A stretch of 64,000 nt of DNA, from assembly GCA_963575745.1 (NCBI GenBank), contig CAUYUJ010016303.1, positions 99,501-163,500 on the forward strand, written 5' to 3'. This document shows positions 22,201-32,375 of this stretch, piece after piece. The notes below the pieces were generated by a model. The model was given only the letters and a program-made list of their open reading frames with translations. It made no database searches and was not told where the DNA came from. The stretch is from Prorocentrum cordatum. Taxonomy: Eukaryota; Sar; Dinophyceae; Prorocentrales; Prorocentraceae. Position 1 is the first letter of the stretch, and every line of letters starts with the position of its first letter. The position numbers and the translations under genes were made by a program.

Positions 22201-23400
22201 GTTATCAGGTGTCGGCCCCACGGTGGCTGGGGCTCTTTCTAGCAGTCTGCGCACGCCTCGAAGAGCGTCGAGACGCGCGCATGGCTGCTCCACGGCGGCG
22301 ATGTCGAGTAGCACGCTGGCCACGCGGCGCATCCAGGCCACCCCTGCAGAAACTCGGGGCCAGCGGGCACCGGCCACCAGAAGCCGACGGTGCCGCCGCG
22401 GCTGTGCAGGGCGAGCTCGCCCCCTGTGCTTGACCCTGTCCTCCCCCGCCTGGTAGATGTCGATCCACTCAGCCTCGGCGGCGTCGAGGAACCGCTGCCA
22501 GGCAGCGGTGAGGTGGCCCTTGATGCTGCTGTCGCGCTCGACCTTGTCCAGCGCCCTCTCCTGCCCGCCAGCAAGCAAGCCCTGCAGTTCCTGGCTGGTC
22601 TCGCTCCAACGCTCGCCGCACGCATGGCGAACGCAGCCTGCGGGACGCTGGACAGGGAAGGGCGCGGGCACCTGCGCGACCCTGGCCCATGGCCTTCGGC
22701 GCGAAGCCTCCAGCTCCAAGATGACGGGCTTGCGCCGGTAGACTGGTGACCCGCTGACCACTCGGATGTTGGTCACCTTGAGCCCTCGCGAGACGATGAA
22801 CATATCGATCGTCCTCTTCGACTGCGCGCAGGCGGGCTCCAAAGTGTCCGCGACGACGGCATCGAATAGCCTCAGCGCGCCCGACACCAGCCCCTGCCTG
22901 GTGCAATAGAGGTAACCCCCGGCCACGTACGGGCGACCGTGCCCCCGCAACCTGCAGGCCCCGTCTTTCAGCGCCTGGTAGTTGAACGCGTTGACGCCAA
23001 CGCCTGACTGCAGGTAGATATTGGCCAGCACGATGCCACCGCGCATTGGCCCTGAGTGATGTAGCACATGCACGCGCCCCTTACGTAGGACTGGCGGGCG
23101 TGACCCCAGCATGGCGGTAAGCCCAGGCTCGCTGCGTACGCACCTGAGCAGCCCCCCGGTCGCCAGCCCCCCATCTAGCGACAGCACCGCGGCTGCGCCG
23201 CAAGCACGAAGTCCCCTACGACGAAGCTCCCCTCTCAGCGTCCGTCGTGCGTGCTTGTCCTAGCCGAGTTCTTGAAAAAAGATGACGTCGCAGCCAACCA
23301 GCTCCTCGATGAGACACCTGTCGGCATTCGAATATGAATTCATATTCAGCGACGCGATGCTCCAGGACTGGGCACGGCTACCCCGACCGCGGCGTCTTGG
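19225..23400 (-). pseudogene. LINE A ORF2 remnant: APE-type endonuclease + reverse transcriptase
   Basis: Homologous to LINE B ORF2 but broken. The endonuclease N-terminus (SIASLN...VFFQE-like) is followed by a 1-nt deletion that gives a stop at 23262-23260. The GGDFN catalytic block of copy B reads GGYLY here, losing the metal-binding Asp and the Asn. The His of the terminal endonuclease motif is replaced by Arg. In the RT, motif A is LLDLLKAFEQVRH and is followed by TGG to TGA at 21303-21301. Motif B-like LPGDGFATSL and motif C VIVDD lie near 21.1 kb, and further frame changes follow. The downstream region (20.97-19.23 kb) has a Val-Thr-Tyr-Gly-rich block and a basic Ala-rich C-terminus without a recognisable RNase H. 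It is inactive by these lesions. Confidence 0.8.
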
Positions 23401-24484
23401 CCTCGATCGCGGCCTCGTGCTTCTGCTTGAGGTGGGCCTGGAACTCCTCGGCGAGCTTCCGCTTCTCGGGGCCGGGGCCGACGAAATCCGAGATGGCGGC
23501 CTGGAACGCGTCGCCCGTGGCAAACTCCAGCGGGCCCCCTTCGAGGTCCATGTCGAAGCCTTCGCCCGCGGCGACGCCCGCAGCGGCAACCCCAGCGGCA
23601 CCCCCGCAGCCGCTTGCTGGGGCGCCCGCGGCGGCACCGCCCGCTGCGACTGGCTCAGGAGAATGAGCTGCCAATGTTCCTGCCAGCAGCGCGCGGAGGG
23701 GGCCCAGCAGGTCCTCGCTGAGCTGAAGGTTGGGGTTCTCCAGGGACGCATCCACGACGCCCTCGAGCTTCTTCGCGTGGCCGATGAGTTCGCCAACGTC
23801 GCACTTGGGCGCGGCACCATGCTTGGGCACGATGTCGTTGGCGAGCGCGGCCTTCGCCCTGGAGACAGCGGCGCCCAGCTCGACCTGTAGCTGCGCGACC
23901 TTCTCCTCCTGCGGGAAAGAAGCCTGGAGCGCCTCAGCAGCCAGCTTCTGCTTCTTCTCGTAATCCATCTTGGCTTGCTGTAGCCGCTTGCAAGCTTCGT
24001 CCGCGGCCACCTGCGCAGACTTGACCGTCTTGACCTCCGAGAGCGTGCCCAGCTGCTGCTGGAGCAGGAGGCCCGACTGCCGCAGGCTGTGCTTGTCGCT
24101 GGCGGCCAGCGTGACGGACAGCAGCTCGAAGTCGGCATCGCTGAGTGCCAGCAAGCGGTCGCGGGCCCCGGGCGAGAGCTTGGGCGGCTGCGCCCCTGAG
24201 CCCCCCCCATCTCCACGCTTCGGCTTCTGCGCGATGTGCCACGGGCGGGAGTCGCCAGCACCGCCCGCCCAAACTCCGCGCGGTGGAGGAGGACGATCAC
24301 AAGGAGCAAACACACCGCGATTGGTCGGCCGACAGCCCGTGCACCCCGCCTGCCGACACTTCGCGCACCAGCCCAGGTTCTTGTAGTGGCAGCGGTGGCA
24401 TCGCCAGCTTGTCCCCTGAGCTGACTCACGCGCTGCACCGGCGCCAGAACCGCCGCCGCAGCCGAGAGGAGGAGGAGGAACCAT
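23378..24484 (-). CDS. LINE A ORF1: RanBP2-like zinc finger and coiled-coil protein
   Basis: Frame of 368 codons from the first in-frame ATG (24484); the open frame itself extends unbroken back through the SL. From this Met, residues near 25-50 hold WRCHRCHYKNLGWCAKCRQAGC, that is C-x2-C-x10-C-x4-C with the Trp and Asn typical of RanBP2-type zinc fingers, followed by another Cys. A heptad-like Lys/Ala/Glu-rich stretch (about residues 135-190) predicts a coiled coil. An Ala/Gly linker and a basic C-terminus ending KTPRSG follow. The likely role is LINE RNA binding or RNP assembly (inference from position and domains). The start is uncertain: the ATG abutting the SL (24618) is in another frame, and copy B has Lys instead of this Met. 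Confidence 0.6.
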   Translation of the reverse strand: MVPPPPLGCGGGSGAGAARESAQGTSWRCHRCHYKNLGWCAKCRQAGCTGCRPTNRGVFAPCDRPPPPRGVWAGGAGDSRPWHIAQKPKRGDGGGSGAQPPKLSPGARDRLLALSDADFELLSVTLAASDKHSLRQSGLLLQQQLGTLSEVKTVKSAQVAADEACKRLQQAKMDYEKKQKLAAEALQASFPQEEKVAQLQVELGAAVSRAKAALANDIVPKHGAAPKCDVGELIGHAKKLEGVVDASLENPNLQLSEDLLGPLRALLAGTLAAHSPEPVAAGGAAAGAPASGCGGAAGVAAAGVAAGEGFDMDLEGGPLEFATGDAFQAAISDFVGPGPEKRKLAEEFQAHLKQKHEAAIEAKTPRSG

Positions 24485-24618
24485 GCCGCGCGAACGGCTC
24501 GCCACAACTGTGGCGGGCTCCTCATCTGGGGCTGACCAGGCGGAGACAATGGAAGACTGCCGCGGATTTGCGGTATCTTTGCAGGCACGGAGGCGCGGAG
24601 CCCCCAAAGTGCAGGCAT

Positions 24619-24640
24619 CTTGAGCCAAAATGGCTACGGA
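24619..24640 (-). promoter_or_regulatory. Dinoflagellate spliced-leader sequence (perfect)
   Basis: Reads TCCGTAGCCATTTTGG + CTCAAG on the minus strand, identical in all 22 positions to the published dinoflagellate SL consensus with T at the variable first base. An ATG follows directly (24618-24616). It marks either a reverse-transcribed trans-spliced RNA or an SL copy captured as part of the element. Confidence 0.93.
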
Positions 24641-24645
24641 CGCAG

Positions 24646-24806
24646 AACAGGAGGAGGAGGAGGAGGAGAAGGAGGAGGAGGAGGGGGACGAAGAGGAGGA
24701 GGGGGAGGGGGAGGGGGAGGATGATGAGAAGGAGGAGGAGGAGGAGGAGGAGGAGGAGGAGGAGGAGGAGGAGGAGGAGGAGAGACGACTCGACGACGAC
24801 GACGAC

Positions 24807-24838
<32 letters not shown>

Positions 24839-24840
24839 AG
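24646..24840. repeat. GAG/GAC microsatellite at LINE A 5' end
   Basis: GGA triplets grading into a pure GAC run (24790-24838). It begins 5 bp beyond the SL. Confidence 0.9.
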
Positions 24841-25944
24841 GCTGGGCTGATCCAGTGAAGGAACAATCCTGCTCGGGACGAATGGAATTCAGAAGCCATG
24901 CCAGCCGTGGAGACAGGACGGTTCCAATCGGGTGCGGGTGGTGATGAGCGGGTGGCGCAGCTAGTCTCAGCAACCACGGCATTCGACATGACAAAACAAC
25001 TGATGGTGACATAAACCGTGACGGGACCGTTTCACCGCTTTCCAGCCCCCACCTGGCACACGAAGGTGGCTTTCGGCATTCAGGGTTATCGTCCCTGCCT
25101 CCTTCCTCCCCGAGGAAACAAATACATCAGACCAACTACTCCTGGTGCGCAGCCCCAGGAGCGCTCCCCGGAGCCATCTTGGAACCCTAGATCGCCATCG
25201 CGGGCAAATTCATGGCGTTAGCGGCGGCCCTAGCCGAAACGGGGTTCATAGTCGCGGTGGGCGGTACGCTCATCAGGCGCGATATGGATGTCACCTGCGA
25301 CAGTAGCAAAGGCATTCTCATCAGCTTCGCGATTGTGAAGTGCGGTTGTGAAGAGGGGCGTGCTGCCCAAGCTTCAACCTGCATGCTGGGAGGGTAGCAC
25401 CATGAAAACTACGCTTCGGACTGCGGCTACGAGCGAATGGACACACATGGACGCAGCGTAATGGACGCACGCATCTTCGACACCAGGCAGCCGAGCGCCG
25501 AGCAATGGCGCGCCCTCCTGACTCTAGTGCCTCTCCTGCGCGGCGCTCAAAAAGGAACGGCCGGGATCTCTGGAGGCGGGAAGGCGGCAATCGTCGGGAC
25601 ATCCCCGAGCCATTGGCATCTGGGTCAGGTGGGCACCGAGACGGAGCCGAAACTCACCGAGCAGAGCGGCAGAACCGCCGAGGACAGCGCGAAGACCGTG
25701 GGGGAGGAGTCCCACTCGCCTCCCGTCCCTCGTCCAGGGGCTAGGAGCCGTCGCGGCGCATGTCTTTGCCGCTCTCTGCTTGGGCGAAGGTGACGTGGCG
25801 CGTTGGGCGCGAGAAGAATCGTATGCTCGCGATGAGGACCCTGCCGAAACTTATTGTGAAGTCCTCTGCAAGACTGAGGGCTTGTCAATTTCCGCCAAGA
25901 TCACGAGCACCAGAAATCAAGGTGACCGGCGACTGGGGGCGAGG
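24841..25944. other. No gene recognised
   Basis: No conserved frame, repeat or RNA gene recognised. Frames are under 120 codons. Confidence 0.35.
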
Positions 25945-25955
25945 AGAGGAAGAAT

Positions 25956-25986
<31 letters not shown>

Positions 25987-26040
25987 GCAGGAGGAGGGGG
26001 AGGGGGAGGAGGAGGAGGAGGAGGAGGAGGATGAGGGGAG
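25945..26040. repeat. GGA microsatellite
   Basis: Purine-rich GGA/GGGGGA tract on the plus strand. Confidence 0.85.
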
Positions 26041-26249
26041 GGAGGGGGGGGCCCAGCCGGGGGCTCGAGGCGCAGGGAGAGCGGGGGGCGGCTGGGCCCG
26101 GAGAGAGTGGCTGAGGAGGGGAGGGAGCCCCGCCGGGGGCTCCAGAAGCGGGGCTGGGCAGGCCTCCAGGGTGATGTCATCATGGAAGGCGGGGTCGATA
26201 TCCTCGCGTGAGGCGCGAGCCCAGAAATCGCAAGTCGTCCTTGTCATCC

Positions 26250-26362
26250 TCTTCTCCTTCTCCGCCTCCTCGCCCTCCTACTTCTCCTTCTCCTCCTCCT
26301 CCTCCTCCTCCAACTCGTCCTCCTTCTCCTCCTCCTCCTCCTCCTCCTCCTCCTACTCCTCA
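26250..26362. repeat. CTC/TTC microsatellite
   Basis: Polypyrimidine triplet tract. The stretch between this and the preceding GGA tract (26041-26249) is G+C-rich with no feature. Confidence 0.85.
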
Positions 26363-26829
26363 ACCTTGGATTCCAGAGCCTGCCGAGCCCGCGTGCCGTG
26401 CGGGCGGGGACCCCCCTGTGGGTGGTGTCCGACAGGGGGGTCCCCTCTGGGGAGCTGGCCTCGGTGGCCAGCCCAGGCTCCTCCACGTTCCTGCGGGCCT
26501 CGGAAGCCCCCGAGCCCCCGTTTGAGCTTTTCCGTGGCCACCACTTGGTCACCGAGGGCCCGTATATTTTTGTTTGCGATGCGGTGGATCAGCATCCACT
26601 CGCCAGTCGCCCACGCTGCTGAGCGACTGCCTGGGTCAAGTGACCTGGGCCTCTAGCCGTATCCGAATGACGGCCCTCGCTAATTTCCAGGGCTCCCGCC
26701 ACCCCCGTACGGGACTCCCTATCGGCGGGCACGGACCGCCAGGGCCCAGGAGATAGCCATATAGTGTAGTTCGTGGCTCTCTTGGGGGCTTGGCCTAGCC
26801 ATGCCCCTCAACGGAGTCATCAAAGCTGT
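26363..26829. other. No gene recognised
   Basis: Both strands have short open frames, but I recognise no domain. Contains the imperfect inverted pair GGACCCCCCTGT / ACAGGGGGGTCC at about 26408-26443, which could form a hairpin. Confidence 0.35.
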
Positions 26830-27220
26830 CCGATCCTCCTCCTCCTCCTCCTCCTCCTCCTCCGCCTCCGCCTCCGCCTCCACCTTCTCCTCCGCCCTCA
26901 GAAGCCCTCCTCCGCCCTCCGCCCTCCTCCTCCTCCTCCTCCTCCTCCTCCTCGTCCTCCTCCTCCTCCTCCTCCTCCTCCCTCCGCCCTCTTCCTCCTC
27001 CGCCCTCCTCCCTCCTCCGCCCTCCTCCGCCTCTCCGCCCCCTCCTCCCTCCTCCTCCTCTCCTCCTCCTCTTCTTCTCCTCCTCCTCTCCTTCGCCCCT
27101 CCCTCCTCCTCCTCCTCCTCCTCCTCCTCCTCCTCCTCCTCCCTCCTACCTCCTCCCTCCTCCCTCATCTTCCTCCCTCCCTCTCCCCCTTCCTCCCCCT
27201 TCCTCCCTCATCCCTCCTCA
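26830..27220. repeat. CTC microsatellite
   Basis: About 390 bp of CTC/TCC/CCG triplets on the plus strand. Confidence 0.9.
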
Positions 27221-27449
27221 GCATCTACGGAGCGCAGTGTGTGTGTGTGTGGGGGATGCAGCGCATGGGGTGGGACCCTGTAGGGTGGGGCCGCGCGGGG
27301 TGGGAGAAACCAGCGCTGGTTTGTGGCACCGCGTGGATCGCTCAGCCTTAAACGATCGGCTCTTCGATCGCCAGACCGTTCCATACCAACCGATCCTGCA
27401 CCTCTGGTCGAGTGCAGCCGCCGCCACGTCGACACCACACGCGCCCACG

Positions 27450-27905
27450 GTATGTGGTGAGGGCCCCTCGGGTGGAACCCCATCGAGCGGGACCTCACCA
27501 GCTGGGATCGTCTCGAGCGGGGAACCTGCCGGGTGTGACCCTGCCGGGCGTGACCATCTCGGGTGAGGCCCGACTGGGTGAGAGCCCATCGGGTGGGTCT
27601 GTACCGGGTGGGGCCCTACTGGGTGGGACCCCACGGGAGTCACAGTACAATCTGGGGCCCTGTTTGGTGAGGCCCTGTGAGAGCCTATCAAACGGGACCC
27701 AATCGAGTGGGATCATGTTGGAAGGGAATCGATGGGACCCTGTCGGGTGGGACACTACTGGGCGCCTGACGGGAAGAACCTTGCCAGTCGATTTCAATCC
27801 GGTAGGACCCTGTTGGGTGGCTCCCATCGGGTGGGACCCTATCGGATGGGAGCATGTCGGGTGGAACATTATCAGGTGGGCAAATGGGACCTTGTAGGAT
27901 GGGAA
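27450..27905 (+). repeat. Degenerate CATCGGGTGGGACCC minisatellite
   Basis: About 25-30 short units of ~15 bp (consensus near GGGTGGGACCCTATC) interspersed with unique bases. This yields apparent Gly-Trp-Asp-Pro pentapeptide frames on one strand and Ser-His-Pro-x-Gly on the other. Confidence 0.75.
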
Positions 27906-28880
27906 TTGCGGGACCCAATCATCTGAACACGAGCACGGGAACAAGGGTGGGCCGTAACCGCGAATGGCCAGGAGCAAAGCAACTTCAACCGACCTGCTAT
28001 CATCTGACCACACATGGGGAGATACGGCAAGGTGCCGTTCGTCTGAACGCATATCTCTGTGGTGGCAAACTCCCGTGACTTCGAATGCGGCAATCCGTCT
28101 GGATCCGCTCAGGAACGTCATTCTGGACACCGCAAAGCCATCGGTGTGGCCCTTCCACTGGCAGCTGCATCTGGAGCAGAAGGGGTGGCATATCGACTCG
28201 TCGTCGTCCCTCTCCTCGTCTTCCTCGATCCGGCGGAGGGGCAGAAAGGCGGCGATCTCGGCTCCGCGCCGATGCGAGCGATCTGCAACGGCGTCTGCAC
28301 ATGACCTGCGACGCGCGACGCTGCGGAGCGAGATTGTACGGGGCCGCGGGGCATCACTGCTGGATCACCACTCCTTGCGGGGATCGCTTCCACCCCAGGA
28401 AGTTCCAAGACGCTGAGCCATGTTGGCATGTGCATTTCCTTCGGGCCTCCTGGCTGCTCAGAACGTTGTGACGAGGCAACGACTTCATGCTCGATGTGAG
28501 AATCCAACTGCACTAGCTTGATGCACCATTGTACCGTTGGGTATTGGGTTGGCCAATAAGAAGCAAAACGAAAACCATATTGCGGGCGACAAAGCACTCG
28601 TTTTAGCCACTGGGCACTTCCCGGCCCTGCGCCAAACGCAGCAAGCATGTGAGGATCGCACGTGGGCGCTCGTCACATATGGTATGATGAATGTGTCTGG
28701 TAAGCTGCGCCCAACCTCGCTCCTGACCAGCCAGAGATCACCTTCCCCTCCGCCTGCCTTCAGTCACCTCTGCAGTTCCCTCCTCCACCTCCTCGATTTC
28801 TCTCTGCTCGCATCCCTTCTCCCACCTTTCGCTACTCCCCATTCTTCCCTTCCACTACCCCTTTTCTCCTGACCATCCTC
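27906..28880. other. No gene recognised
   Basis: Low repeat content and mixed composition. No domain-bearing frame is recognised on either strand. Confidence 0.35.
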
Positions 28881-29740
28881 TTCCTCACCATGCCTGTATT
28901 CCCCGTCTTCGTCCCCATCTTAGTCGGCCTGTTCGGCCCGCCCGAATTTTCGATTGTGGGGCAGTGACTTTTGATCGGGCGAACGCGACACCAAAAACAA
29001 ACCACCACATGACAGCAAAAGCCCTCGAACGAGGAAAACTCCGGACGTTGGATCCGGAACCCCTGCAGAACGCCCCCCAAACACTACGGAGCGAAACCCA
29101 AGCGCGCGCAAATTACTAGGATCCCAGTAGACGCATTCGTTGGGTAGACCCAACCCAGCCTTCGAACCTCCCTCCTCCAATGCACGACGACCTCATGAAA
29201 ATGCAAAGCGAACGCCTGAATAACGCACGGTTGTCCTAATATTGAAAACTCCCATCATTCTCACGTTTACGACTGTTTCTCGGCCGCACCGACTTTTCTG
29301 GCTAAGGGCAGCAGCCGCTGGTCGGGCGAACGCTACGCCAAACAAAACAACCCATCACATGATTACAAGACCCGCCGAACGAGGAAACTTACGGACTGGA
29401 CGCAGAAGTAGAAAACTCCTGCTGGAAGTCCCCCACACATTGGGGAGAGCAAATAGTACCGATACCGCTACTCCCCGGACCTCTCCCGGGGTGCGTTCTG
29501 ACCAGGATTTCGAGGCAAATCCAGCGGTGGCGACGAGGGCCGTCCAGGAGGCCCAAAAATGGGAAAACGAGCGAAGGGTAGAGGTATGGGTACCTTTTCC
29601 AGGGGCGAAAACCGAGCGCCCGCGCGAAGCGACGAGCCCTGAAAACGCTCTTCAGCCTTCGAACCTCACTCTGCCAATATCTGCCGATACACAACGACCA
29701 CCTGATAATTCGGCACGACCACCTGAATAACACGCGCCTG
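28881..29740. repeat. ~340-bp satellite family, first block
   Basis: Two and a half diverged units recognised by CGGGCGAACGC.ACGCC, CATGA..ACAAGA-CCGTCGAACGAGGAAA-type and TCCTGCTGGAA-like blocks. The same family makes up 32365-34060, and a fragment is at 30545-30625. Confidence 0.75.
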
Positions 29741-29924
29741 TCTGATGTTTAAAACATCCGCCGGCCCCCTTGCGGGGCCACCAGGCTGTAGGCTGGGAAT
29801 GTGCTGCTCCCTGTACCATTTGCAGCTTCCAGTTTCCACTGTTACAGTTCTGCTTCTTGCTGCTTACTGTTCCTTGTTGATGATCGCGCGAGGGGGGAGC
29901 CCAAACCAGCAGAACTACCGCGCC
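29741..29924 (+). repeat. Dispersed repeat CCGGCGGCCCCCTTG, copy 1
   Basis: Shares CCGGCGGCCCCCTTG.GGGGCCA, a diverged middle, and GCGCGAGGGGGGAG...CAAACTACC-like end with 59038-59220 (same strand). In both places a tandem array follows immediately. Confidence 0.55.
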
Positions 29925-30400
29925 CATCCGCAGGGTCAGGGTCCAAAGACACAAGGGATTTGCCAGGTTTTTGAACTTCAGTGGGACCCCTCACGCAGAT
30001 CCGCAGGGACAGGGTAAAAAAACACAAGAATTCGCTACATTTTTGAACTTCAGTTGCACCCCTCACGCAGATCGGCGGGGTCAGGGTCCAAAGACACAGG
30101 GGATGTGCCACGTTTCTGAAATTTGGCGGCACCCCTCACGCAGATCGGCGGGGTCAGGGTCCAGAAACATAAAAGATGTGCCACATTTCTGAAATTCGGC
30201 GGCACCCCTCACGCAAATCGGCGGGGTCAGGGTTCAAAAACACAAGTGATTTGCCACATTTCTGAGATTCAGTGGCACCGCTCACGCAGATCGGCGGGGT
30301 CAGTCAGGGTCCAAAAACACTGGGGATTTGCAACATTCCTGAAATTCGGCGGCACCCCTCACGCAGATCGGCGGGGGCAGGGTTGAAAAACAAACAGGTC
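29925..30400 (+). repeat. 73-bp minisatellite, six units
   Basis: Units start GCACCCCTCACGCAGATCGG at 30056, 30129, 30202, 30275 and 30352, with a period of exactly 73 bp. The last step is 77 bp because GTCA is duplicated. A first unit starts near 29980. Because 73 is not a multiple of 3, a coding role is unlikely. Confidence 0.9.
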
Positions 30401-30636
30401 CCGACACTGCTTCACGGCGGCGCCCAGACCTCATGATTTAGCTTTTGCATCTCCCATTATCCGAGACAGGGGTCCGGCGGCATGGGGCTAAGCCCTTACG
30501 GATAAAATAAAACAATAAAGATACACGTAAAACCTTTCCCCAATAGCTTCTGGCCACCCCGAGTTTTCAACTCCAGGGCAGCAGCCATTGATCGGGCGAA
30601 ACCTACGCCCAAAAATTTGCCACTACAAGAGTAGAG
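30401..30636. other. Spacer with satellite fragment
   Basis: Mostly unique-looking. 30545-30625 is a fragment of the ~340-bp satellite family. Confidence 0.4.
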
Positions 30637-30835
30637 CGCATTTCTTCATTTTCGGCGGTAACGGGCGTTATGGGGGATGGGGGGCGGTGGGGGTTATTAA
30701 TGTGACGTCCCTCCCCGCCGTGTGGCTCTGGCACCACAGCAGCCTGTTGTTTTATCTTCTGGGGTAGCGGCCGTCATCGGCCCCGCCCCCCACCCCCCCA
30801 AATGACGGCACGTTCCGAGCCGGCGGCGCCCAGGA
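30637..30835 (-). repeat. Relative of the 8847 foldback element, inverted
   Basis: GAGCGCATTTCTTCATTTTC and the following G-rich and GTGACGTCCCTCCCCGCC-type blocks match the reverse complement of about 8930-9020. It is diverged and lacks the perfect inverted ends. Confidence 0.55.
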
Positions 30836-31165
30836 ATGCCCAGGGATGACCGAGGCCAGATGGGAACAGCATTTTGGTGGCGATCTGCCCCACAGCGCCT
30901 GTGTACACAACAGCGCTCGCGTGCACCTCAGCGCGCGTGTTCACCACAGCGCCTGCGTACTTCGCCACAGCCGTGTGCAACGCAGCGCTTGTGTACACCA
31001 CAGCGCCTGCACGCACCACAAACAGCGCCGATGTACACCACGGCGAATGTGCACACCGCAACCATGTGCAACGCGTCGCCTGTGTACAGCCCCGCAGCGC
31101 CTGTGCACACCACAGCATACGCGTGCAACGCAGCGCTGGTGTAGACCACAGCGTCTGCGTGCAAA
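30836..31165 (+). repeat. CACAGCGCCTGTGTACACCA minisatellite, left arm
   Basis: About fifteen 18-bp units. Its reverse complement forms the array at 31700-31990. Together with homologous outer flanks (GTGGCGATCTGC inside, GGCCGTCATCGGCCC outside) the two make an imperfect long inverted repeat. Confidence 0.85.
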
Positions 31166-31267
31166 GGACAGGTAGAAGGGGCATGTCGGCGAGGACTTGC
31201 TGCGGACAGATAAACACCACGCCAGGGATGTGCTGATAGTAGAACGCGACGTGTTTCCCCCCTCCCT

Positions 31268-31430
31268 CCTTTCCACCTCCACCTCAACATGCATCTCCTC
31301 CTCCTCCTCCTCCTCCTCCTCCAAGTCTTCCCCATTATCCTCCTCCTCTTCCTCCGCCTCTTCCTCCTCCTCTTCCTCCTCCTCCTCCTTCTCCTCATCC
31401 TCCTCCTCCTCCTCCCTCACCCTTTCCCCC
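31268..31430. repeat. CTC microsatellite
   Basis: CTC/TTCCTC tract lying in the spacer of the inverted minisatellite pair. Confidence 0.9.
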
Positions 31431-31699
31431 TGTCGTGCGGGTCGGCGCTGCAGCGCACGTGCGCATATCAGCGTGTACCGTAGAATGGTCGATTGAATCG
31501 AACGATCTGGTTCTCGGATGGCTAATTCTGCTGGAGCCTCCTGGGCGCAGACGGGAGGAGTTAGGATGATGCGGGAGGACACGGGAGGACTCGTAGATTC
31601 CAGCGGCGCTCCTCTCTCCATAAAGATTCGTTTCCCAGTCCTACAGAATATATTTGTTTACTGTGGAATCCACAGACGCTCCATTTTGTAAGAAGCATT

Positions 31700-32045
31700 C
31701 CTTCACTCGGTTGCTGTGGTGCACGCGGGCATTGTGGTGTACACAGGCGCTGTAGTGCACGCAGGCATTGTGGTGTACACTGGTACTGTGTTGCGCACGG
31801 CGGATGTGGTGCACGCAGGCGCTGTGGTGGACACAACCGCTGTGGTTTCCGCAGGCACTGTGGCACACCGTTGCGCTGTGTTGCACGCGTCTGTTGTGGT
31901 GTAGATAGGCTGTGTGGTGTACACACACGCGGTGGTGCACGCAGGCACAGTGGTGTACACAGGCGCTGTGATGCAGATCGCCACTTGCATGCTTCTGCTA
32001 CCCGTCCTGGGTCATCCCCCTCAGATGACGGCCGTCATCGGCCCG
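31700..32045 (-). repeat. CACAGCGCCTGTGTACACCA minisatellite, right arm (inverted)
   Basis: Units read TGTGGTGTACACAGGCGCTG on the plus strand, the reverse complement of the left-arm unit. The array ends with GCAGATCGCCACTTGCAT and the outer flank homologous to 30760-30900. Confidence 0.85.
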
Positions 32046-32114
32046 GAATGGTAAACAGAGCAGGCTCCAGCCGCGTCGTCCGCGCGCGCGACGACGATGA
32101 ACGATGAGCGATGA

Positions 32115-32137
32115 GCGATGAGCGACGACGCCGACAA

Positions 32138-32236
<99 letters not shown>

Positions 32237-32240
32237 TGCG
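32115..32240. repeat. Pure ACG microsatellite
   Basis: About 40 uninterrupted ACG/GAC triplets, the purest triplet run of the window and a candidate for recent expansion. Confidence 0.95.
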
Positions 32241-32282
32241 AATTAGACTGATTCCGATGCGGACGCCTATGCGGATCCCGAT

Positions 32283-32375
32283 GCGCACGGCGGCAGTGCC
32301 CGGGGCGCGCTGGGGGGGGGGAGGGGCAGGGGCGTTATCTTTTGGGGGTGGCCAGGGGCCATGACGCCCGCTATG
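32283..32375 (-). repeat. Fragment of the 8847 foldback family
   Basis: CGCACGGCGGCAGTGCCCGG followed by a G run and GGGGCGTTAT matches the reverse complement of about 8870-8940. Confidence 0.55.

Larger units (their letters stand above)
19003..24640 (-). mobile_element. LINE copy A: SL-tagged non-LTR retrotransposon, decayed
   Basis: Read on the minus strand the order is: spliced leader (24619-24640), ORF1 with zinc finger and coiled coil (to 23378), endonuclease and reverse transcriptase (about 23400-20500, frameshifted), and a C-terminal region ending at TAG 19227-19225. After that TAG the same frame stays open to 19003, so the 3' limit is uncertain. It shares roughly 85-90% identity by eye with LINE B over 20.85-24.64 kb. 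A CTC tract precedes its SL. No poly(A) tail or target duplication was found. Confidence 0.85.

Noticed and set aside
23260-24618. 452-codon frame starting at the ATG next to the SL of LINE A, as the main ORF1
   Set aside because: It is Arg/Ser/Pro-rich and interrupted early in LINE B, while the other frame carries the zinc finger and coiled coil. It is kept only as a start-site puzzle.
29925-30400. CRISPR array
   Set aside because: Units are contiguous diverged 73-bp repeats without unique spacers, and nothing cas-like is near; the SL shows a eukaryotic genome.
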